From: Meandrina meandrites
Lineage: Eukaryota; Cnidaria; Anthozoa; Scleractinia; Meandrinidae
NCBI GenBank assembly: GCA_963693305.1
Contig: OY855903.1
Coordinates: forward strand, 53,775,650 to 53,839,649
DNA: 64,000 nt
Reading direction: 5' to 3'
Under the pieces are notes generated by a model. The model had not been told where the DNA came from. It was given only the letters and a program-made list of their open reading frames with translations, and made no database searches. Of this stretch, positions 13,101-24,100 are shown one piece after another (position 1 is the first letter of the stretch; every line of letters begins with the position of its first letter). The position numbers and the translations under genes are program-made.

Positions 13101-16100
13101 TGTTTGTCTTGAAAAAATTTTCATCCCCCTGCTTCCAAAAAAATAATGGTCCGCCCCATAGATAGACAAGATACAGCCGCTTATTTAGTATTCTAAAGAT
13201 CCTAAATCACATCAAAATAAGCCAAAATACTTTTTTTTCAACAAAGATCTCAATTACCTTTAACGTTTCGACACAGGGGAGCAAAGAAACATTGCGTGCA
13301 GAATGTAATTTAATTAAGCGAAAATATTTTCACGTCTATTAAACACTACAAGCAGTTGAATGAAAGAGTTTCGTTTTCATGACTGAGAACAGCTTCCAAA
13401 TAGTCAATACATGGAAATAACAATCAGATCGGAATTCAATAACTATTAAAGCGAGTTTTCATTCTGTCTTAACTACTTTTTGGCAAGTTTCAATATTTAT
13501 GCAAATTTCGCGCGAAATGTAATTTGATTACACCGTCTTGTTTTTAAGCTCTAGATTGAATCTTGAATGGTGAAAAAAAAAACTCTTTTTAATGAAAGTT
13601 GCATTCTCTGAATGAAATCCTGCTTCAGTTGAATTGAACAATCAATTGCTGACTACACTTTTATTTAAGTTTCCATTTTTTTTCAAAGTTATTTTTTGTT
13701 TATGAACACAAATGTCACTTCCGGATTTTTTTCATCAAAAGATGTCGATTTCACGTTGCGTTTCCCACGGATTATAAAAAAAAACATGCACCTGGAAGGA
13801 GAACATTTTCAGTGGCTTCACACTTGAAAACGAGGATTCATATTATTTTGCACTGTAAAACATTTATTCCAATTACATACATTACAATTTCTTTTACAAG
13901 TGCGTGTCGTGCTCGAGCTCCGTTCGACCGTTGCTTCTGGTCGCTTCGTTAACAACATCCTTGCTTCCTGATTGGATTACGATCATCTCACCAAGCTCGC
14001 AATGAGGCGGGCTATTGTTTAAGCACAATTACACCGGACGATTATCGATCCCGAACCATTCCCTTGGGATTGCTAACAGCTTTTTTTCCACTACATAGAG
14101 TCTAAAGCGCATGCGCATTAGACTCAAAAAGGAAAGCTAGAAGATATACCTTATTATTGGAAATTGACGCTCCATAAAATTAACGCGAATTTTCCAAATT
14201 CGCGTTAATTTAAAGACGCGTTCATTTTTGTGAGCATTAATTTCCGCGCCCTTAATTTATAGTAGCGTTAATTTCCGCGCCATTAATTAAGTGGAGCGAT
14301 AATTTTGATTTTTTTAGTATTGTTTTATCAGGATGAAGATCTGCCGGTATCATTGGCAATGAAAAGAACGCTCGAAGTAGCAAGATTCGTTTGGGTTTTG
14401 GAGTTTGTTAACTTGCTAACATTGTGTTACAATAAATTTGTTTGTCGCTACCTTATGATAGGAAATTAACGCTTTATGAAATTAACCAAAATTGTCATTA
14501 ATTTAAGTCGCGTTAATTTTTGTGAGCGTTAATTTCCGCGCCCTTAATTTAGTGGAGCGTTAATTTCCCCGCCATTAATTAAGTGGGGCGTTAATTTGGA
14601 TTTTTTTAGCAATGTTTTATCAGGATGGAGATCCACCGGTATCGTTGGCACTGAAAAGAACGCTGGAAGTAGCGAGATTGGATTTCGTTAACTTATTAAC
14701 CGTGTGTTACAATAAATTTGTTCCTGTTGTCTCTACAAGTTTCGTTTCTTTGTGTGTGGTCGCGTTAATTTCCTTCATTTTGAAATTTTAGCTCCTCTTT
14801 CGCGTTAATTTCCTTTATTGGAAAGACATTTTTGATTCACTTCGCGTTAATTTAAGTCGCGTTAATTTCCAATACCTTAATTAACACGAGCGTTAATTTC
14901 CTATAATAAGGTAATTTTTCTCATTTTGAAATGTTAGCACCTCTTTTGCGTTATTTTCTTTTATTGGAAAGTACGTTTTCCTTAACTTCGCATTAATTTA
15001 ATACCCCATTCACACTAACAAAACACGTTTAGTTAAACCAGGTTAAATAAAATAAAAATCAGCAACAGAAGACTGAAAGACTAAATTTTACATAGGGTTC
15101 CAGTAAGCTCTAACTTGTGCTGTGACTGTGTTAAATTTGAAGTCGACAAACATCAGTTAGCAACTTCTATGAGACCTATAAAGAAAACAATTTTGAATCG
15201 TGCTTAACTAAACAGCCTTTGAACGTGTTTAAGCGTTGGTGTGAATGGGGTTTAAGTCGCGTTAATTTTCAATACTTTAATTAACACGAGCGTTAATTTC
15301 CTATATAATATATGATGTAAGACTATATATAAGACTATATAGTATATGATATAAGACTTGAGCTGATTTGCTCTAAAATAGGGGTTAAGATAGGTTTTTA
15401 AAGGGTTTTTACAGAAACGTTCTCTGGCAATATACAACTAAAAATTCATGCTCAGTTTCGGCTCGGTCATAAAATTTGAAATGTCACCTCTACCAGCTTT
15501 ATCCATCGAAGGTTGTAGTCCGACTGACAGCCGAACGTTTGAAGTTTCAATTATATATAGCATGAGAACGTCAATCCATTACAAAACCAATATATTTAAT
15601 TCAAGATTTTAAAATCTTCAATAGTAAGAAGCTGTAAGACATGACGGAAACTGACGATGAAACACTGAATTTGACAAAGAAACAAAGAAACAAACAGGCC
15701 ATCCCCACCTTGATAATTAGCAACAAAGTAAGCTTTTCCGGAAGACTGAAGTAGTTTCGTCACGACCCAAATGGCTAAAACAGCTAAGGGAATCAGGGGA
15801 ATACAAAAAGAAATAGAAAGCAAGTACCGTGAGTCCTTCAAAGCTTACATCACGAAGCTTTAATCCTAGGGTCTTCGTTATGGTCTTGTTACCAAATTTC
15901 TCTTTCACATTGTGTTCTAGTGGCGACGAAGAGGGAAACTCAAAGCTGGCTTCTTTCAGAGCCAGCATGATGGCCCACATAGTGTCAAAGGCTGTTGCCA
16001 TTTCGACCTTGTCTGACTCCTTCAGGTTTTTCACATCAGGTCTACTGAAGATTTCCCTTAATGTCTAAAAAAAGAAGAAAAATGCAAATACATTTTTTCT

Positions 16101-18152
16101 TGTACCAACTGGGAGGGAGGTTTGTCCATTACCATTCTATTTACAAGTATTTTAATAGAACTTAAACCAATGTTGTCGATCTTTGGCTAACTACAGCGCA
16201 TATATTTGCTATTCCCTATCTTACCACTGCACAGTTCTTTTGAATAATTATGGCAGCGCTATTCGGCTTTGCCTAGCTATAGCTTATGTGCTATTCATCG
16301 GCAACCGTATCCTAATTCAGTGTGTCTAACGGAAGCGCTATTCTTTGTCAAGCCTATGTGCTATTCATTACCAACCGCATCCCTACTCAGTGTGTCTAAC
16401 GCTAGCTCTATTCTTTGCCAAGCCTATGTGCTATTCATTGCAAACCGCATCCTTATTCAGTGAGTCTAATGGTAGCGCTATTCTTTGCCTATCCTGCGTG
16501 CTATTTATTCATTGCCAGCCACAAGCATTTTATCTAAACTACAGTCGCGATTCTCAGTCCGATTTTCGGCCTTAGCCTACCATGCTTCAGGTAATGGTTT
16601 ATACGACAAGGGGAGTGTCCAGATTGGTTGAGGTCGTTGAAGCAAAGTTTACATACCAAACCGGAAGCAGTAGTAGTATTCTCATCCGTCCGATATAAGA
16701 TATTTTTTTCTAATATGAAGGCTCTTTCTGCAGCTTTCTGGAACTCTGTTTTAGTACACGAGTTCTCCTGATCCTCTTTTTCGGCTAGCTCTGCCCAATC
16801 CTCGATGGTTCCAGCATTCGGGTGCAAAATCCAAACAAACTCTGGTCCATACATTTTCATTTTGTATAACTACAATTGAAAAAATATCTAAGCCTAGATC
16901 CACTCCAGCAGTTTGAATCTGTTCAAATTTCAACTAATTACAAATACACATAAACTGATAATAGAGGGATTTAAAAGCACCATGTTAGCGGCAACCCCAA
17001 CGTTTGCCGTTTGCCGTCGATAAACCTTTCCTTCCTTGACATGTAGGCCAAGTCATGGCAAATGTCCAGCCATGCGAAGAAGCTCGCATTTTGTCTTTTT
17101 TGCAATTTTTTTTTTTCGAAAAATAGTGCAAACGTTAACATTTTATCAGTTGTTTTACAGGAACATGACATAAAACTGCATTAACTTGATGCATACGCTT
17201 GCCATGTATCAGAACAATGAAATGACATTCAGTTTTCGATGAACGTGAAAACATTTCTCTCCCGGGATGGGGGTTGGTTGGTTGTGGCCATGAGCTTAAA
17301 TGTTTAGGTTGGCTTTGTCCATCGACATTTAAGAATTTCTCTTTGCGAGACATCAACGTCACACTTTGTCTTCTTGTTCCCCGAAACACGTGATGTGGCA
17401 CTGCGTGACTCAGGGGACAAGTGAGTTCAAAGTACGGAACATGATATAGGGTACGGGTTATTGCAGTTTATTTACGCTGGCATCTGAGCTGGCGTTATTT
17501 AGATTTGTTACACCGCGCTGACGAGTCCCAAAAAGGACGAAACAGCTGTCCGCGGTTGGAACCCAACTATGTCTATGTTTAATCAACTATGTCTGTTCTG
17601 GTCGTGTTGGTGTCTCGCAAAGTCTACTTTTTCACGTAGCATCAGCCTTGCTGCATTTTTTGTGGTGTCATCCGCCCCGAAGCCTAACCCCTTACCCTTT
17701 CATATACCATTTTTGCATGTGAATGGCAAGCGCTCAAGGTCACGAAGGAACTGCATGAGCAAGTGATAATGATGTTTCGGTAATGTCAATAAATGAGGAA
17801 CAAGACTAGCATTTCTATCGAAAGCATATATTACCCTGCATATTTGCGGTAGGAATTTTTACGACTATATTTTACAAAATGCTAAATAGGAGTATTGCAG
17901 GTGAGCGCATTCGGTCGGTCGATCCCTATTCCCAAGGGAATAATTTGTCGCTTGGGGTGGTGAATATGTCACTCAAGGGAAATACGAACGTGTGAACATC
18001 TGCGGTTTGATGGCGAGTGTTTGCACGAAGTGCTGTCAACACTAAGGGTGCATTCGATTAGGAAATCAGGATTGAATTTTGAATTCCGAATTTTGGATGT
18101 TACAATAAAACAGAAACTCCAAACTTGTATTTTCATGGATTTGTTATTTTGC

Positions 18153-18192
<40 letters not shown>

Positions 18193-21100
18193 TATTTTTT
18201 TTTTTTGGGGGGGGGGGTGGGGGAATCTGAAAAACGATTTGTAAAGCTGTTCTCTTCAGCAGCGGTCTATGATACGCCACTGTGAGTGCATAATCTAGAG
18301 TGGCGAACCAAAGCACTGAAAAAAAGTGCATTCGATTGTGAAATCGAAAAAAAGATGACTTTTAGTTCCAAACAAAAAGTCGAAAAAGTAGCGGCCTGGT
18401 TCAAACTAACTAGAATTTAGTCATTTCGCATTTGGTTTTTCCGAAGACGGTAAAGAAAATGTCCAAGGGTTTAATAAAGCATGTGTACAGCTATTTTCCT
18501 GCTCATTAAACCTTTTTAGTCCGGCTGCATAGCTAAAAAATTGTATCATTTTTGTTACCAATGTTATATTTTGCAGATCTATAGAAATACGTAAGGTGAC
18601 TAACTTCTGCTATATATAGAACCACTCTCAGTTCTCACTGAATTACTCGTAAACGACTTTGAAGTTTTTCCTTGATGAGACCCCCCGCGAAGATATAGGG
18701 TCCTTTCAGTAGAAATGACAGAATAATTTGCATTAATTAAAATATTTACTTGTAGCAATGATAAATTTTGTTGCATTAATGAGCTATTTATAAAGAAAAA
18801 TACAAAGAAAGTGTGCATAATTAAATAGAAACTTTTTACATACTTGTGTATTGCTATTTGTCTTCCCTTGATTGCGTTTCGGCAATGTTGCTTTCGTAGT
18901 AACAATTTAGCACAGGCGAAAGGGGAAATGATCGGAAATTGTTAGGCAAATTTTCTGTGACCAGCTGGTATTACTAGGGCGTGATGTAGGCCTGTCAGAT
19001 CCACACAATGTCTTTCAAAATGAATCGGTGTCCAGCAGCGTTGACTGGAGCAAATGCGTGTTTTGCCAAGAAAATACAAGTGAGAAGATGGAATGCCCAG
19101 CAAACTCAAAACAAAGCAACCATGGTGCTGGATACATAACACTATAAAACGATTTGCAGAGGCAGAAAAACTTCACTTTGACCGAGCTGTATAAAAAGGA
19201 GAGATTATATTACCGAGAAACATTTGAAATCACAAGTCTCCACGTTTACTTAAGTACAACAGAAACACTCAAATTGAAGAAGCTGGAGAGGCTGATTGTG
19301 GTAAGCGCACAAGATTACACTGTAGAACAGGGCAAACATACGGACTGAAAGCGGAGCGACAAAATGGCCAATATCGCTCGCGCTCGCAAAACTTTCGCGA
19401 GCAACACTAAAGAAAACGAAAACAAGTTTGAGCCCTTTATTCGAAATTTAATCGTTTCAGAAGGTTTTAGACATGCCATAGGACGAAAACAATACTACAG
19501 ATAGGTTGATAAACAACCGACGGAGGAGTTCTAATTCGCTTTTTTCATCGCTCATAACGTGTGGCGTCATATGAGCGCGCGCTCAAATAAAAGGGCATGC
19601 GCAATTCAATTCTTGTCGGAGGTCGTAAAAACCTAACTTCGGCTCAAAATTTCTCAAAAACCTACCGTACGACCCATAATGAAATTTTCACAATTAATTT
19701 TTTGGGGTGAATCGCGTCAACTGCCAAAATCTCAAAAAAAATCTGTAAGACAGATTTTGAGCTATTTTTAAAATAGGCAAAAAACCACATTTTCCTATTT
19801 TGCAAAAAATATGTCTTACAGATTTTTAATTTATTTTGCATGAATGTTTTATCTGATCCAATTTCTGTTTTCTGAATTTTTGAGGTAGGGTCGTACGGGC
19901 AGATTTTGAGAAAAACGTCATTGAAACTACTAGTGCCCAGTCTCCTCTTAAGCACTCGGATATTCATTTTGGCTGTTTATTAGCATCTATATTGCTCAAA
20001 TGTGGCATATATTGGTTGTAGGATGCAACAAACAATAATAAGTGAAAGCTAAAACCTCTCTGGACATTTTATTAAAGAGTTAAAAGCTAGGCTCATTTAC
20101 CCCCTCAAAACTGTAGTAGGTAAAGTAGGTAAACCATCGAATAATGTGTATTTACTTGGTTTGCTAAGGCTTCCCACTGGATTGCGCGCGCAGAGTTGGT
20201 GGTGCATAGACCGCTGTTCACGAGGACAGATTTTCAAATCCTTTATCGCATTTTCCCAAAAAACGCAAAAAAGTGAATAACAAATCTGTACAATCCAAGG
20301 TTGGACTTTTTAATTGAAATACGCCTCGGAGAATAATTTTGGTGCACCAAAATCAGTTTTTGGATTTCGTGTTTTATTGGAAAATCTGAAATCCGGATTT
20401 GAAAATCCAAATCCGGATTCCCAATCGAATGCACCCTCAGAAATAAGGCTTTCAATTTCGAGTTAAAGAAACAACGACAAACAGAAAGCAAAAGACTTAC
20501 TGGCTATTTTACCGACTGGTTTCCAGCAAAAGCTTATTTTTTGTGCCGTTATTTCAGCGTTTGACACTGGAGCGAGTACTAAATAGGGTCTTGTTTTGAC
20601 ATACATTTTAAATTGAAAACATTTCGTCATTCACGCATTGTGTCGACCTATGCACTTTGTGAACTGTTTTATCTTCGCTCAAACAACACACTTTTCCAAA
20701 TTCGGCAGACAACCGTCAATCAAACTGTAAGATCGTTGTTTTTTTCATTGTCTCAGTGAGGTCACGAGAACATCTCGTGCAATACCACGGCCAGCAGAGA
20801 CTCATGCAAACCTCGGACATTTGGTCCATTTTACGTCCTCGTTAAACTGACTTCAGATTGCTATACAATTACATACAAAAAGACATACAAAACATACAAA
20901 ACAACAAAAAATAGAACGTATGACCGGGTCATTATCATGAACACGGCGATATTGAAACTTACCTGGCAAAACACCAGAAAGGCTCCCCTTTTATTGAATT
21001 CACCCAAAAATATTTTAGCGCCTAAGTCCTAAGGGAGAAGCATTATATCTATGTCAAAACATATAGTTTTATCAGTCTATTACGCAATTAAATCGACCAG

Positions 21101-24100
21101 CCTCGGATTTCGAATCGAATGTTGTTTTCTTTTGCCAAGATTCATTATCAAAACCTGCAGTACCCTTAAAATAAAATTCCCTGAGTTTCCCTGTCTTTGA
21201 CAAGAAATTTCGAGATTTTTCAATCCCTGGACTTTTCGTGTCCCTGAAAAAGTGGTTACCTGTGGAAACCCTAGAATTTTAGCATTAATATTGTATATTA
21301 TTGGCCATTTTTACTTCATGGCTACAGCTGCTTAGATACTAAAAGTTTGTCACTGCGCGATGGTTCGAGCAAGAATAATTACCTTCAGTTTTGTAAGCTT
21401 AGTTTTTATGCCGTCGTTGACATTTTTGTGCAAATTCAAAGCTGTATTAATTGCCTCAAGTCCAACTATGTCCAGGTCAGGATTGTTTACAAGATCGCCC
21501 GCAGCCTGAAAGTCAATTCAAAGAATGATTAGCAATTACACTTTACAAATGACTCACTCGTCAATTAGCCAATCAGAGGCTGAAAGAAATATGCAGTCCT
21601 CCCTTGACCTGCATGATCAACATAAGGTCAAGTTTAAAACTTCTGAAACTTCCTTGTAACAACAGTTAAATGTTTTTAATCGGTGAAGAGCAGTGGACAT
21701 ATTATTAGAGAAATATTTGCGTCTAAAAAACATCAAATAGGAAGTCTTTAAATGAAATTCATTAGCCGAAGCAACGATAGCAAACACAGATGTCTACGTC
21801 ATGAAAAGCATTAGGTGTCACACCTTCACGTAAAGGCCTGCTTCCTCCAGGAAATCATACACGATCGCGGCTCTCTTCCAGTTGAAGCGATCCATGAGAC
21901 CTACTATTGCTTTAATGAACGCTTTGGCTGTTGGCGCAAACGTAAAGCCGTTTGGATCAGTCAGTTCCGCCACGTCAGAGGATGACGTTAGATACGTAAC
22001 CTGTTAAACAAAAATAAAGTTTAAAGGCAAAGCCCAAAGAAAACGCTTGTTAATTAAGTCGATGAATTCAAACCACGATGCTTTTTGTTTCCAGTTCGAT
22101 ATAACATCTATAATCCCTGCCCTGTTTTGTAATGTTAATCATCACGATGGTTTTCAGTTCCAACTGTAAAATATTAAAAATTTAAAGATGGATTGCTTAA
22201 AATGGGAATCTACGCCATTTGCGCGTCATTTTTGACCGACCGACCGACCAACTGACCAACCACAAACCAACCAACCAACCAACCAACCAACCGACCGACC
22301 GACCGACCGACCGACCGACCAACCAACCAACCAACCAACCAACAAATCAACCAACCAACCAACTAACCAACAAATCAACTAACTAACTACCTTACCATAG
22401 GAAATCAACGTTCGTGTTAATTAAGATATTGAAAAAAGGGCGATTTAAATTAACCCGCAGTGAAGGAAAAATTACTTTCCAATAAAGGTAATTAATGCGA
22501 AAAAGGTGCTAAAATTTCAAAATAAAGGAAATTAACGCGACTATACAAAACTTGTATAGATAACAGGAACAAATTTACTGTAACATACTGTTAACAAGTC
22601 AACAAAAACCAAAACCCAAACAAATCTCGCTACTTCGAGTTTTCGTTTCAGCGCCAACGATACCCTTGGATCTCCACCTTGATAAAACAGTGTTAAAGTA
22701 AGTCTAAATTAACGGTCCACTCAATTAAGGGCGCGGAAATTAACGCTCACAAGAATTAACGCGACTTGAATTAACGCGAATTTTCCATTAATTTCATAAA
22801 GCGTTAATTTCCTATAAGTTAACCACCAACCAACCTACCAACTAACCAACCAACCGAGCGACCGAGCGACCGAGCGACCGACCAACCAACCAACCGACCG
22901 ATTTGTTTTGGAAGTTACGTTTACTTTAGGAGGAGGACATCGGAAGCTGCTCGAAATTATCAAACCTCTCTCTTCATAAATTGACTACCGCAATTGTGAG
23001 ATTTTTTGGTTATATCATTTCTTCATTTCTTACCATTAATTTTCTGTAAAATTTTACTATTTTCAATACAATAGAGGCTTCCGCAGCCGTGTTAGGACCA
23101 AGCAGAAGCAGTGGGTATCCTTCTGGCTTATATCCCAGTAAAAAGGTGGCGAAAAAAATGGCGCTTTTTGGATCTCCCTGTTGAGAAACAAAGAAAACAG
23201 CTTTAACATTTGAGGTATTGCTGTTAGCTGCCACTCTGGGCCACAAATGTAGAATTGTATTGGAATATGTTTGACATTATTTAAACACATGAGAATTACA
23301 CTCGGCATGAGTTTCCACGGGGTAAGTAGGTTTGAAATTTATTATGTTTTGAACGGTGATATGATTAACAAATGTATTGGCACAGCATGTTTGAAGTTTT
23401 TAAATTTCGTTTTAAAAAGTTGCGTCACAAATTCACCGTTTGCAAATTTATGCAAAAATATTTAAATCAATATGTATTACATTCCTCCGCGAAAAATGCA
23501 TTTTTGTACCACTTTCATGCAAATTTAGCTGGAATTTTCTTTTGCTTCAAAACTGTATTTCTCTCGGAGGAATGATTTGACTATTTTTGTATAATTATGT
23601 AAACGGTAAATTTATATCGATAAATTTGGAAGTGTTTCAATGAATCAATGTTAATAAAACTTTGGAATTGAAGTTTCTCTTCGATCAAGCATGTGATGTG
23701 AAAGTTTCAAAAAATTCCTTGGAGTCGTTTTTGAGACTTTTGAAAAATCGCTAAAAGTGAAAAATTTACCAAAACTTACAATGATGTTGACCGTATGAAA
23801 AAATTCTGAATTCTCGAGAACACGACGAAAGGTAAGTTAAATATACATTTTGACGTTATTTGGATGAGATTTCATCAAAGCAGCTTCTGCGTCTCGGTCT
23901 ATATATCATTATGAAAAAAAAAAGTTTGAAATATATTTGCGATTTATTCGAAATCAAACATTGAGATTTTATCTATTCTTGTATATTTGATGTGCAATAC
24001 ACCACAGTTTCAGATACTGGTGTTAGTCTTTTTACGTCAATCTGATTCGCGTAGAATTCAAGTTTAATTGATTTCTTATTTTTTTTTCTGTTTATCATTG

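Larger units (their letters stand above)
14149..15309. mobile_element. MITE of the GGAAATTAACGC family, outer copy
   Basis: Starts CCTTATTATTGGAAATTGACGC and ends near CGTTAATTTCCTATA. It is interrupted by a second family member (14451-14911) and an unrelated MITE (15002-15251). Removing these joins the family's internal sequence in the right order. Repeated GCGTTAATTTCC motifs lie in both orientations near the ends. Confidence 0.7.

Noticed and set aside
15596..15841. Minus ORFs reading from exon 7 past its donor, with a hydrophobic run
   Set aside because: The hydrophobic stretch is intronic; splicing at 15828 and 15745 restores the family sequence.
16255..16530. CRISPR-like array
   Set aside because: Units are contiguous diverged 70-bp tandem repeats without unique spacers, in a eukaryotic intron.
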